Below are positions 28,895 to 37,524 of a stretch of 64,000 bases of DNA, in pieces; position 1 is the first letter of the stretch; each line of letters starts with the position of its first letter. A program made the translations under genes and the position numbers. The notes below the pieces were generated by a model, which ran no database searches, had not been told where the DNA came from, and worked only from the letters and a program-made list of their open reading frames with translations. The stretch spans positions 66,206 through 130,205 of the forward strand of contig DASZVY010000033.1 in the NCBI GenBank assembly GCA_035546855.1, written 5' to 3'. The stretch is from Nitrobacter sp035546855. GTDB taxonomy: Bacteria > Pseudomonadota > Alphaproteobacteria > Rhizobiales > Xanthobacteraceae.

Positions 28895-29017
28895 GGAGCA
28901 CCCATTCCTGATTGGAGAGATTACGAGCTAGCAGAGGTCCCCTGCGGAGGCCAGTTTTGCATGCCGTTACGGGATTTCGAGAGCCGACGCCGCGACAACC
29001 TGTTGATCGGCCCGAGG

Positions 29018-29046
29018 TTGCGACCGCCCGCCGGCCACTTTATGAT
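29018..29046 (+). promoter_or_regulatory. promoter for ppiD-like/trpD/trpC/moaC transcript
   Basis: TTGCGA (29018-29023), a spacer of exactly 17 bases and TATGAT (29041-29046), about 80 bp before the ATG of the ppiD-like gene in the tpiA divergent gap. Good match to a housekeeping promoter. Confidence 0.6.
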
Positions 29047-29127
29047 GCGTTATCAATTCGGTGACGTCCCTTTTGCGGTTCCCGCTGCGGGCACGACCCG
29101 GCTCCCTCCTGAAAAAAAGACGGACCC

Positions 29128-31038
29128 ATGCTTCGAGGAATACGCAACGCCTCAACCAATTGGCTCGGCAAGACTATCATGTCCCTCGTGATGGGCTTGC
29201 TGATCGTTGCCTTCGGCATCTGGGGAATCGCAGACATCTTCCGGGGATTTGGGCAATCGAACCTGGCCAGCGTCGGCAGCACCGAGATTTCGATCGAGCA
29301 GTTCCGCCAGACCTATAACGACCGGCTGCAGCAGATCGGCCGCAGCCTCGGGCGGCCGCTGACGCCGGAGCAGGCCCGGACCTACGGCCTCGACCGTCAG
29401 GTGTTGCAGCAGATGATCGCCGAAGCCGCCCTCGACGAGGACGCGCGGCACAAGGGACTTGCCGTCTCCGATGCCGAGATCAAGCGACAGATCATGAGCG
29501 ACCCCAATTTCAAGGGCGCCAACGGCCAGTTCGACCCGAACAACTTCCTCGCCATGGTCAGGCAGTTCGGCTTCACCGAGCAGAGCTACGTCGCCGAGCA
29601 GCGGCGGGTGACGCTGCGCCGGGAGATCGCCGGGACCGTGATGTCGGGTCTCGTTCCCTCGCAGACCCTGATGCAGGCTTTGACCCGCTATCAGAACGAG
29701 CAGCGGAGCTTCGACTACATCAAGCTGGGCGTCGCGCAGGCCGGTCCCATCGAGGCTCCCTCGCCCGAAGTGCTTTCAAAGTACTTCGACCAGCACAAGG
29801 TGCAGTTCCGCGCGCCTGAATACCGCAAGATCGTGTTCACGGTGATGACCCCGGAGGAAATCGCCAAGGGGATCACGGTGTCCGACGCCGACGCGAGGAA
29901 GGCGTATGAGGAGCGCAAGGACAAACTGTCCACGCCGGAGCGGCGGGAAGTCTCGCAGATCATCTTCCCGAACATGGCCGACGCCCAGGCCGCGCGGACC
30001 AAGATCGACAACGGCGCCTCGTTCGACGACATCGCCAAGGAGCGGAAGCTCAGCCCGTCCGACGTCGACCTCGGCCTGATCTCCAAGCCCGAGATCATCG
30101 ACCCCGCGATCGCCAATGCGGCGTTCTCGCTGAAGACCGGCGAGGTCAGTCAGCCCGTCCAGGGCAAGTTCGGCGTTGCGCTGGTGAAGATCGGCAAGAT
30201 CGAGCCGGGCAACCAGCCGAGCTATGACAGCGTGGCGGCCCAGTTGAAGCACGACATCGCGCTGGAGCGCGCCCGCGCCGCTGCCAACGACCTCCACAAC
30301 AAGATGGAGGACGAGCGCGGCGGCGGCGCCAGCATCGCCGAGGCCGCCAAGAAGCTCGGTCTGACCGCGGTCACCATCGACGCCGTCGACCGCTCCGGCC
30401 GTGGTCCCGACGGCAAGCCGGTGACCGGTCTGCCCGCCGGCGTCGACCTGATTTCGCAAGCCTTCGCCAGCGACGTCGGCGTCGACAACGAGGCGCTGCA
30501 GATCGGCAACAACGGCTTCGTCTGGTACGACGTGCTCGGCATCACGCCGTCGCGGGACCGCAAGCTCGACGAGGTCAAGGACCAGGTCGAGGCGCGCTGG
30601 CGCGACGACCAGATCACGAGCCGGCTGCGCGCCAAGGCGGCCGACATGGTTCAGAAGCTCGATCAGGGCGGCAAGCTCGCCGATCTCGCCAGCGCCGACG
30701 GCGTCAAGGTCGAGACCGTGTCCGGCATCAAGCGCGACGGCACGGCGAACGGACTGTCCAGCGCCGCGGTCGCCGCCGTATTCCGCAGCGGCAAGGACGC
30801 GGCGGGACAGGCGCCGGGCGCGACCGAGAGCGAATGGATCGTGTTCAGGCTCACCGGCATCACCGATCCGCCCGTCGACTTCGCCTCCGACGAGATGAAG
30901 AAGCTGAAGGAGACCCTGCAGCGCGGCCTCGCGGACGAGGATGTCGGGCAGTATATCGCCAAGCTCGAAACCACCATCGGCACCTCCGTCAACGAGGCCG
31001 CCGTGGCGCAGGTCACCGGCGCCGCGAGCACCAACTGA
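29128..31038 (+). CDS. ppiD: periplasmic chaperone/peptidyl-prolyl isomerase, PpiD/SurA_N type
   Basis: 636-residue membrane-anchored folding factor. The N-terminus is a short cytoplasmic segment (MLRGIRNASTNWLGK) and one transmembrane helix (about 16-38). A long SurA_N-like helical chaperone region (about 45-230) follows. A parvulin-like PPIase domain sits near 265-365 (REVSQIIFPNMADAQAARTK ... LGLISKPEIIDPAIANAAF ... FGVALVKIGKI). Whether it is catalytically active cannot be told. The second half is another helical/beta chaperone region. It leads the trpD-trpC-moaC cluster, 42 bp ahead of trpD, a usual arrangement here without functional logic. Confidence 0.9.
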   Translation: MLRGIRNASTNWLGKTIMSLVMGLLIVAFGIWGIADIFRGFGQSNLASVGSTEISIEQFRQTYNDRLQQIGRSLGRPLTPEQARTYGLDRQVLQQMIAEAALDEDARHKGLAVSDAEIKRQIMSDPNFKGANGQFDPNNFLAMVRQFGFTEQSYVAEQRRVTLRREIAGTVMSGLVPSQTLMQALTRYQNEQRSFDYIKLGVAQAGPIEAPSPEVLSKYFDQHKVQFRAPEYRKIVFTVMTPEEIAKGITVSDADARKAYEERKDKLSTPERREVSQIIFPNMADAQAARTKIDNGASFDDIAKERKLSPSDVDLGLISKPEIIDPAIANAAFSLKTGEVSQPVQGKFGVALVKIGKIEPGNQPSYDSVAAQLKHDIALERARAAANDLHNKMEDERGGGASIAEAAKKLGLTAVTIDAVDRSGRGPDGKPVTGLPAGVDLISQAFASDVGVDNEALQIGNNGFVWYDVLGITPSRDRKLDEVKDQVEARWRDDQITSRLRAKAADMVQKLDQGGKLADLASADGVKVETVSGIKRDGTANGLSSAAVAAVFRSGKDAAGQAPGATESEWIVFRLTGITDPPVDFASDEMKKLKETLQRGLADEDVGQYIAKLETTIGTSVNEAAVAQVTGAASTN

Positions 31039-31080
31039 GACCCTCGTCATGTCGCTCCAACCCACCTCCGAAAGCATCTG

Positions 31081-32094
31081 ATGGACGATCTCAAGGCCCT
31101 GATCGGCAAAGTCGCCACCGGCGCCACGCTGACGCGCGAGGAGGCATCGGCCGCCTTCGACAGCATGATGTCGGGCGAAGCGACGCCCTCGCAAATGGGG
31201 GGTCTCCTGATGGCCCTGCGGGTGCGCGGCGAGACCGTCGACGAGATCACCGGCGCGGTCGCCGCGATGCGCTCCAAGATGCTGACGGTCGAGGCGCCGG
31301 CGAACGCCGTCGACGTGGTCGGCACCGGCGGCGACGGCTCCGGCTCGGTCAACGTCTCCACCTGCGCCGCATTCATCGTGGCGGGCGTCGGCGTCCCCGT
31401 CGCCAAGCACGGCAATCGCGCGCTGTCGTCGAAGTCCGGCGCGGCCGACTGCCTTGCGGCGCTCGGCGTCAAGATCGACCTCACGCCCGACGAGGTCGGT
31501 CGCTGCATCAGGGAAACGGGCATCGGCTTCATGTTCGCGCCGGCCCACCATCCGGCCATGAAGAACGTCGGTCCAACCCGTGTCGAGCTCGCGACCCGCA
31601 CCATCTTCAATCTGCTCGGGCCGCTCTCCAACCCGGCCGGCGTCAAGCGGCAGATGGTCGGGGTGTTCTCGCGGCAATGGGTGCAGCCGCTGGCACAGGT
31701 GCTGAAGAACCTCGGCTCGGAATCGGCGTGGGTCGTGCACGGCTCCGACGGCCTCGACGAGATCACTCTCACCGGCCCGACATTCGTGGCCGCGCTTGAG
31801 AACGGCAACATCCGCGCGTTCGAGGTCACGCCGGAGGACGCCGGGTTGTCCCGCGCCGGCGGCGAGGCTCTGAAAGGCGGCGATGCCGAGGCCAATGCCG
31901 CCGCACTGCGCGCCGTGCTCGAAGGTGAGCGCAACGCCTATCGCGACGTCGCGCTGCTCAATGCCGCCGCGGCATTGATCGTCGGCGGCAAGGCGAAGGA
32001 CTTCAAGGAGGGCGTGGCGCTCGGCGCCCGGTCGCTCGACAGCGGCGCCGCCAGGGAGCGCCTGACGCGGCTGATCGCGGTCTCCAACGGTTGA
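31081..32094 (+). CDS. trpD: anthranilate phosphoribosyltransferase
   Basis: 337-residue enzyme joining anthranilate to PRPP in tryptophan synthesis. The PRPP loop GTGGDGSGSVNVST is at about 80-93, followed by KHGNRALSSKSGAADCLAALG and FAPAHHPAMKNVGPTR, all characteristic. Full length with ATG 31081. trpE/trpG are not in the window, so anthranilate must come from genes elsewhere. trpC follows after 10 bases. Confidence 0.97.
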   Translation: MDDLKALIGKVATGATLTREEASAAFDSMMSGEATPSQMGGLLMALRVRGETVDEITGAVAAMRSKMLTVEAPANAVDVVGTGGDGSGSVNVSTCAAFIVAGVGVPVAKHGNRALSSKSGAADCLAALGVKIDLTPDEVGRCIRETGIGFMFAPAHHPAMKNVGPTRVELATRTIFNLLGPLSNPAGVKRQMVGVFSRQWVQPLAQVLKNLGSESAWVVHGSDGLDEITLTGPTFVAALENGNIRAFEVTPEDAGLSRAGGEALKGGDAEANAAALRAVLEGERNAYRDVALLNAAAALIVGGKAKDFKEGVALGARSLDSGAARERLTRLIAVSNG

Positions 32095-32104
32095 GGGCAA
32101 TGGC

Positions 32105-32923
32105 GTGGCCGACATCCTGACCAAGATCGAAGCCTACAAGCGCGAGGAGATCGCGAGCGCAAAGCGGGTCCGCTCCCTGAGCGAACTGACCGCCGCCGCC
32201 AGGGCGGCGCCGCCGCCGCGCGGCTTCGTCCGCGCCATCCGCGCCAAGCACGCGGGCGGCGACCATGCGCTGATCGCCGAGATCAAGAAAGCCTCCCCGT
32301 CGAAGGGACTGATCCGCGCCGACTTCGACCCGCCGTCGCTGGCGTGCGCCTACGAGGCCGGTGGAGCCGCCTGCCTGTCGGTCCTGACCGACACGCCCTC
32401 GTTCCAGGGCCATCTGGATTTCATGGTCGCCGCGCGCGCTGCGACCGCGTTGCCGGTGCTGCGCAAGGACTTCATGTTCGACGTCTACCAGGTGGTGGAG
32501 GCCCGCGCCCACGGCGCTGACTGTATCCTTATCATCATGGCCGCGCTCGATGACGCCGCAGCGAAAGATATCGAGGACACGGCGCTCGACCTCGGCATGG
32601 ACGTGCTGATCGAGATTCACAGCCGCGAGGAACTGGATCGCGCCCTTGCGCTGCGCTCACCGATGATCGGCGTCAACAACCGCAACCTGCGCACCTTCGA
32701 GACCACGCTCGCGACCAGCGAAGCGCTGGCGCCGCTCATTCCAAAGGACCGCCTGACGGTCGGCGAAAGCGGCATCTTTGCCCCGGCCGACCTCGCGCGG
32801 CTGGAGCGTGTCGGCATGTCGACCTTCCTCGTCGGCGAAAGTCTGATGCGGCAGGCGGACGTCGCCGCCGCGACCCGCACGCTGCTGACGCGCGCGCAGC
32901 CGCCGCACGCCGCGAACGCGTGA
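32105..32923 (+). CDS. trpC: indole-3-glycerol-phosphate synthase
   Basis: 272-residue TIM barrel that closes the indole ring. It shows LIAEIKKASPSKGLIR with the catalytic Lys, LSVLTDTPSFQG, LPVLRKDFMFDVYQ, IGVNNRNLRTFE and TVGESGIF. It is the monofunctional form (no TrpF fused). The start is GTG 32105, with GAGGG 8-12 bases upstream; the ATG five bases before is out of frame. Its stop is close to or overlaps the moaC start, depending on which start moaC uses. Confidence 0.97.
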   Translation: MADILTKIEAYKREEIASAKRVRSLSELTAAARAAPPPRGFVRAIRAKHAGGDHALIAEIKKASPSKGLIRADFDPPSLACAYEAGGAACLSVLTDTPSFQGHLDFMVAARAATALPVLRKDFMFDVYQVVEARAHGADCILIIMAALDDAAAKDIEDTALDLGMDVLIEIHSREELDRALALRSPMIGVNNRNLRTFETTLATSEALAPLIPKDRLTVGESGIFAPADLARLERVGMSTFLVGESLMRQADVAAATRTLLTRAQPPHAANA

Positions 32924-32931
32924 CAACCGTC

Positions 32932-33444
32932 ATGGCCCGCAAATCAAAAAAGTCCGTCCTCACCCATATCGACGCCAGGGGCGAAGCGCGCATGGTCGAC
33001 GTTTCGGCGAAGGCCGCCACCGAGCGGCTGGCGGTGGCCGAAGGTCTGGTCGTCATGACCCGGGCGACGCTGGCAATGATCGAGGGCGGCAACGCCAAAA
33101 AGGGCGATGTGCTCGGCACCGCGCGGATCGCCGGCATCATGGCCGCCAAGAGGACGTCGGATCTGATCCCGCTCTGCCATCCGCTGATGCTGTCGAAAGT
33201 CACGCTCGACATCGCGCCCGACAAGAAGATTCCGGGTTGCCGCGTCCGCGCCAGCGTCAAGGTCTCCGGCCCGACCGGGGTGGAGATGGAAGCCCTCACC
33301 GCCGTCTCGGTCGCATGCCTGACGATCTACGACATGATCAAGGCCGTCGAGCGCGGGGTGCGCATCGAGGGCATCCATCTCGTCGAAAAGAAGGGCGGCA
33401 AGTCGGGCCATTACCTGATGACGGACACGGGCGCGTCGAGATAA
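32932..33444 (+). CDS. moaC: cyclic pyranopterin monophosphate synthase, MoaC
   Basis: 170-residue molybdenum-cofactor enzyme acting with MoaA to make cPMP from GTP. It shows DVSAKAATERLAVAEG, LIPLCHPLMLSKV and the catalytic-loop region GPTGVEMEALTAVSVACLTIYDM, then GHYLMTD at the end. ATG 32932 is preferred; a GTG at 32920 would make a GTGA overlap with the trpC stop and is possible. moeA, the expected next gene in this group, lies 2.7 kb further on, behind three unrelated genes. Confidence 0.95.
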   Translation: MARKSKKSVLTHIDARGEARMVDVSAKAATERLAVAEGLVVMTRATLAMIEGGNAKKGDVLGTARIAGIMAAKRTSDLIPLCHPLMLSKVTLDIAPDKKIPGCRVRASVKVSGPTGVEMEALTAVSVACLTIYDMIKAVERGVRIEGIHLVEKKGGKSGHYLMTDTGASR

Positions 33445-33452
33445 CGGCTCAC

Positions 33453-33851
33453 TCAATGAAAGAGCGGATGGTCCTGTCCCTGCGTGGACGGAGGAGCGGC
33501 CGTCTTTTCGTCGTCTCCGATGCTGGACGTCAACATCAGCTCCAGCCCGGCCATGAACGCAACCACGATGCCGATGCCGATGCTGACATGCATCGCGCGG
33601 GTGTGGGTAAATCCCAACAGCCACGGCGAGGCGATCAGCCAGAGACCGAGAAAGAGGTTGGCCCACTCGTCCCAGCGGGTGAATGCTGCAATCGCGCCAA
33701 GCGAGATCACGGCAATCGCCGCCCCGCTGATCCAGAGATCCATTTCCGTCGCCGTTTTCGTCAGCGACAGAAACCACGGCGCCGCGAACAACACGAGCGC
33801 AAGCACCAGGTTATAAATATCGAGAACCGCTTCGCTTCGCCACTTCAGCAT
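33453..33851 (-). CDS. SPW-repeat integral-membrane protein
   Basis: 132-residue membrane protein with four hydrophobic helices in two repeats. Each repeat centres on an S/A-P-W motif: VLFAAPWFLSLT near residue 22 and WLIASPWLLGFTH near residue 77. This is the SPW family (PF03779 by recognition), function unknown. ATG 33851 sits behind an excellent ribosome site, GGGAGGTGA, whose TGA is also the stop of the small frame at 33854-34021, so the two look translationally coupled. It is convergent with moaC (8 bp). Confidence 0.85.
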   Translation of the reverse strand: MLKWRSEAVLDIYNLVLALVLFAAPWFLSLTKTATEMDLWISGAAIAVISLGAIAAFTRWDEWANLFLGLWLIASPWLLGFTHTRAMHVSIGIGIVVAFMAGLELMLTSSIGDDEKTAAPPSTQGQDHPLFH

Positions 33852-33853
33852 GG

Positions 33854-34021
33854 TCACCTCCCTTGACGATGGCTTTCAGAGTGCGGGCTTTCAGAGCGCG
33901 GTCCGCGGCGACGCATGATCGCCGTCAGCCGCCTTGCCGGCATAGTCGGTCCACCGCGCGGCGAAGCCGACCCTGTTGTTCGGGAAGCGGAAGCGGCGAC
34001 AGGGATATCGAGCGTGGTCAT
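33854..34021 (-). pseudogene. frameshifted small gene ahead of the SPW gene
   Basis: ATG 34021 has a strong ribosome site (GGAGGA, 7 bases upstream) and opens MTTLDIPVAASASR with good high-GC codons. The same frame then turns into Arg/Ser/Pro-rich sequence to its TGA at 33854. From about 33980 the neighbouring frame looks coding instead: NNRVGFAARWTDYAGKAADG, then DHASPRTAL and a stop. The most economical reading is a single frameshift near CCGAACAACAGGG in a gene of about 50-55 residues. A 15-bp tandem duplication (33871-33900) lies near its 3' end. I do not recognise a family. A real 55-residue protein in frame one remains possible. Confidence 0.4.
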
Positions 34022-34273
34022 GGACACGTCCTCCGCAACACGGCATCCCCGATTCCGACTGCGGCTTTTCCGGACAAACGCGCGGGATCCGCTCCGGTTC
34101 CATGGACGGCACAGACTTCAGGCAGAGCATTTCGTCTCGCCGGTTTGAAGCTCCAGGGCCTGCCGGCAATGCCGTGCCGGCCCGCCTCCCGCAGCCGCCC
34201 CGCCGGGTCCATTATTCTCGAATTAACGTTCCTCACACATGGTGTCCGCCGGACCGCCGTCCCGGAACGAGAT

Positions 34274-35425
34274 ATGACGACGCCGGCATCGAAGATTTTG
34301 ATCGCTGACCTGGAAAGCGCCGTTCGGACCGGAACGCCCGAGCGCCGCACCGAGATGCTGCGCAAGATCACCGACCTCTTCATGTCGACGTCCGACCTGC
34401 TGGACGACGCCCAGATCGACCTGTTCGACGACGTCCTGATCCGTCTCATCGTAAAAATGGAAGCCGTCACCCTGTCCCGGCTCGCCGCGCAGTTGTCGCC
34501 GAAGGACACGGCGCCGCGGCAAGTGATCCGCAAGCTCGCCCACCACGACGAGGTGTCCGTCGCCGGGCCTGTTCTGACCGAATCCAGCCGCCTGACCGAA
34601 CAGGATCTGCTCGATCTCGTCGCCAACCGCAGTCCCAAGCACCTGCTCGCGATTTCCAAGCGCAAGACGCTGAACGAGACCCTGACCGACGAGTTGCTCA
34701 AGCGGGGCGATCAGGCCATCTCCAGCGCGCTGGTGAAAAACGCCGGCGCGCGATTTTCGACAAGTGGCTATGCCACCCTTGTCGATACTGCCGAGAAGGA
34801 CGACGCCATCGCAATCCAGCTCGGCGTGCGGCCGGATCTGCCGGAAAGGATGCAGCGGGAGTTGCTGACCAAGGCGTCGTCCGCTGTACGCAATCGCCTG
34901 CTGAAATCCGCCCCGCCGGAGATGCAGCAAAAAATTCAGGACATCATCGAGAGCATCGTCAAGGGCGCGGCTCCCAAGTCCAAGTCCAAGTCCAAGACCC
35001 AGCTTCCGACAGACTACACCGAACACCAGAGCGCCGTGATCGCGCTGAACCGCGCAGGCAAGCTCGGCGACCAGACCATCAATCGCTTTGCCATCCAGGA
35101 GGAGTACGGCAACATCATCGCCGCGCTGTCGCTGTTGTCGACCGCGCCAATCGAGGCGATCGAGCCGCTGATCAGCAACGAGCGGCCCGACGGCCTGATC
35201 GTCGCATGCAGGGCCTCGCGCCTGAACTGGTCGACAACGCTGATGGTGCTTCACAATCGTCCGAATTGCCGTCCCCTCTCCAAGCAGGAGACCGAAGAGG
35301 TCAAGGCCGTGTTCGAGGGCCTGTCGCTGTCGTCAGCACAGCAGACAATCAAGTTCTGGTCGACGCGCGCGGCCTCCGCCCCGGCCGGCGGAAACGCCAA
35401 GCCCGCCACGCCGGCAAAGCGATAG
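34274..35425 (+). CDS. DUF2336-family protein
   Basis: 383-residue soluble, mostly alpha-helical protein, matched by recognition to DUF2336, a family of unknown function common in alphaproteobacteria. Helical repeats of HEAT-like character run through the N-terminal half (TLSRLAAQLSPKDTAPRQVI ... LTEQDLLDLVANRSPKHL ...). A short low-complexity linker KSKSKSKTQ lies near residue 240, and a second helical domain follows. No catalytic motif is visible. ATG 34274 is preceded by GGAACGAG; the long open frame upstream is non-coding. It lies in the insert between moaC and moeA with a long 5' gap, so it probably has its own promoter. Confidence 0.75.
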   Translation: MTTPASKILIADLESAVRTGTPERRTEMLRKITDLFMSTSDLLDDAQIDLFDDVLIRLIVKMEAVTLSRLAAQLSPKDTAPRQVIRKLAHHDEVSVAGPVLTESSRLTEQDLLDLVANRSPKHLLAISKRKTLNETLTDELLKRGDQAISSALVKNAGARFSTSGYATLVDTAEKDDAIAIQLGVRPDLPERMQRELLTKASSAVRNRLLKSAPPEMQQKIQDIIESIVKGAAPKSKSKSKTQLPTDYTEHQSAVIALNRAGKLGDQTINRFAIQEEYGNIIAALSLLSTAPIEAIEPLISNERPDGLIVACRASRLNWSTTLMVLHNRPNCRPLSKQETEEVKAVFEGLSLSSAQQTIKFWSTRAASAPAGGNAKPATPAKR

Positions 35426-35500
35426 TCCACAGTCAAGCGCACGCGCGCGATGCCCCGCGCGCCGTTGTCCGACCGCCCTTCTTCCGATAAACGGGTCCGC

Positions 35501-36100
35501 ATGACGGTTCGGCTTGCACCCCATTCGGCCGACGCGCTGCTGTTCGATCTCGGCCGCGTCGTGATCGATTTCGATCTCCAACGTACATTGCTTGCGTGGG
35601 CTGGCGCTGCCGGATGCGATCCCGCAGACATCGTCGCGAAATTCGTTCGGGACGATATGTTCTGGCGCTATGAAACGGGGATGATCTCGGATGCGGACTT
35701 CTTCGCGAGCCTGCGGACGTCGTTGGGCGTCGACCTCTCAGACGCGCAACTCGTCGACGGCTGGAACGCGACCTTCATCGGCGAAATGCCCGGCATCGCT
35801 CCCTTGCTGGCGCGCGCCGCGCAAAGGCTGCCGCTGTATGCCTTCTCCAACACCAATCGCGCGCATGTCGGGTATCTCTCGCAACACTACGCGGAAGTGC
35901 TCGCGCATTTTCGCGAGATTTTCCTGTCCTCGGCAATCGGCCTTCGCAAACCTCACGCCGCAGCCTACGATCACGTTGTCGGAGCGATCGGCATTCCCGC
36001 TTCGCGCATCCTGTTTTTCGATGACCTGATCGAAAACGTGGAAGGCGCGCGCGTGCGGGTTGGCCGCGGTTCATGTAAGATCGATCGACGATGTGGCTGA
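35501..36100 (+). CDS. HAD-family phosphatase (YihX-like), frameshifted near the C-terminus
   Basis: HAD subfamily IA hydrolase. Motif I is LLFDLGRVVIDFD (nucleophile Asp; the usual second Asp is Gly, as in YihX-like sugar phosphatases). Motif II is FSNTNRAHVG, motif III the Lys of RKPHAAAYDH, and motif IV FFDDLIENVEGAR. After codon 184 the frame drifts to VRVGRGSCKIDRRCG and stops. In the next frame AAVHVRSIDDVADALAALGI runs to a TAG at 36123-36125, 6 bp before the first possible moeA start. The switch falls in a GC dinucleotide run (36045-36053). The intact protein would be about 208 residues. All four HAD motifs precede the shift. ATG 35501. Confidence 0.85.
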   Translation: MTVRLAPHSADALLFDLGRVVIDFDLQRTLLAWAGAAGCDPADIVAKFVRDDMFWRYETGMISDADFFASLRTSLGVDLSDAQLVDGWNATFIGEMPGIAPLLARAAQRLPLYAFSNTNRAHVGYLSQHYAEVLAHFREIFLSSAIGLRKPHAAAYDHVVGAIGIPASRILFFDDLIENVEGARVRVGRGSCKIDRRCG

Positions 36101-36137
36101 TGCGCTCGCCGCATTGGGTATCTAGAGGGAGATGGCT

Positions 36138-37349
36138 GTGGCCCTGATGGCAGTTGCCGACGCCCTTGCGGCGGTTCTCGACGGGGCCACGCCCCTGTCG
36201 GAGGAGATGGTCGGCCTCGACGCCGCGCATCGTCGCGTGCTGGCGCGCGACCTCGCTTCGCGCCGGTCGCAGCCCCCGGCCGCGATGTCGGCGATGGACG
36301 GCTATGCCGTGCGCGCAGCCGACATCGCCAGCGTCCCCGCCCGCTTGAACGTCATTGGCGAGATCGCGGCGGGACGCCCGTTCGAGCGGCCCCTCGCTCC
36401 CGGCGAAGCGTTGCGGATTTTCACCGGCGGCGTGGTGCCCGACGGCGCCGACACGGTGGTTATCCAGGAGAACACGGAACGCGACGGCGACCGCGTGATC
36501 GTCAAGGAAACGGCTGCGCTCGGAAAGAACATCCGGGCCGCGGGAATCGATTTCCGCGAGGGGGACGTGTTGCTTCGCGCCGGCACGCAATTGACCGACC
36601 GCAGCCTGTCGCTTGCGGCGGGCATGAACTATCCCGACCTGCCGGTGCACCGCCGCCCGAAAGTGGCAGTGCTCGCAACCGGCGACGAACTGGTGCTGCC
36701 GGGTACGACACCCGGCCCCGGACAGATCGTGTTGTCCAACGGCTACGCGCTGCGTGCCCTGATCCGCGGCGAAGGCGCCGAAGCCATCGACCTCGGCATC
36801 GCCGCCGACACCTTCGAGGCCACGACCGCGGCGATCCGGCGCGCGCGCGACGCAGATGCCGACATCCTGATTACGACCGGCGGCGCGTCGGTCGGCGACC
36901 ACGACCTGGTCAAGCGATCGCTTGAGGCCGAGGGCGTCGACATGGCGTTCTGGCGCATCGCCTTGCGGCCCGGCAAGCCGATGATGCATGGGCGCCTCGG
37001 CGCGATGCGGGTGATCGGATTGCCCGGCAATCCGGTGTCGTCCTACATCTGTGCCTTCCTCTTCATGGTGCCCTTGATTCGAGCCCTCACGGGCCGCAAC
37101 GAGGTGAATCACGCGATGGAGGCAGCGGTGCTCGGGCGCGACGTCGAGGAAAACGACGCGCGCCAGGATTACCTGCGAGCGCGCATCGAACCGGGCGACG
37201 GATTGCCGATCGTCACCCCGGTTACGCACCAGGACAGCTCCCTGCTTGCGAATCTCGCTGCGGCACAGGCACTTGTAGTCCGTCCGCCGTTCGCGCCCGC
37301 GGCTGCGAAGGGCGAGCGCTGCAGCATCCTTAAGCTCCCCCTGTCCTGA
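36138..37349 (+). CDS. moeA: molybdopterin molybdenumtransferase MoeA
   Basis: 403-residue enzyme inserting molybdate into adenylylated molybdopterin. The order of motifs is right: PAAMSAMDGYAVRAADIA, FTGGVVPDGADTVV, LATGDELVLPG, LITTGGASVGDHDLVK and VIGLPGNPVSSYICA. GTG 36138 (MALMAVADAL) sits 6-7 bases behind AGAGGGAG. ATG 36132 is in frame two codons earlier but would leave almost no spacing, so GTG is preferred. It is immediately after the HAD gene, and lexA follows after 175 bp. Confidence 0.94.
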   Translation: MALMAVADALAAVLDGATPLSEEMVGLDAAHRRVLARDLASRRSQPPAAMSAMDGYAVRAADIASVPARLNVIGEIAAGRPFERPLAPGEALRIFTGGVVPDGADTVVIQENTERDGDRVIVKETAALGKNIRAAGIDFREGDVLLRAGTQLTDRSLSLAAGMNYPDLPVHRRPKVAVLATGDELVLPGTTPGPGQIVLSNGYALRALIRGEGAEAIDLGIAADTFEATTAAIRRARDADADILITTGGASVGDHDLVKRSLEAEGVDMAFWRIALRPGKPMMHGRLGAMRVIGLPGNPVSSYICAFLFMVPLIRALTGRNEVNHAMEAAVLGRDVEENDARQDYLRARIEPGDGLPIVTPVTHQDSSLLANLAAAQALVVRPPFAPAAAKGERCSILKLPLS

Positions 37350-37380
37350 AGCTTCGCTTTGTTGACGTGAAATTAAGGTG

Positions 37381-37426
37381 TTGCAGAACACATATGGAAC
37401 ATATAGTGTCCGTTCATGATTTGTTT
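37381..37426 (+). promoter_or_regulatory. lexA promoter with SOS box (LexA autoregulation)
   Basis: GAAC-N7-GAAC at 37386-37400 is a perfect alphaproteobacterial LexA operator. It lies in the spacer of a candidate promoter, TTGCAG (37381-37386), 17 bases, TAGTGT, so bound LexA would block RNA polymerase. A weaker second match, GTTC-N7-GTTT, is at 37412-37426. lexA starts at 37525. Confidence 0.85.
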
Positions 37427-37524
37427 CGAGTACTCGTGCCTCAGGACGATGACTTTCAAAATGACTTCGAAGGTCAGCGTCCCGGAATCGAACGGCAGGC
37501 ACCATCAACTGGGGATTGGTCGAG

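Noticed and set aside
29776..32124. 782-codon open frame on the minus strand opposite the ppiD-like gene and trpD
   Set aside because: Antisense shadow typical of high-GC coding DNA; Arg/Asp/Gly/His-rich with no known domain, while the plus strand encodes two complete recognised proteins.
33891..34169. 92-codon minus-strand frame as a separate gene
   Set aside because: Only its 3' half looks coding and it has no ribosome site; it is better explained as the second frame of the frameshifted small gene.
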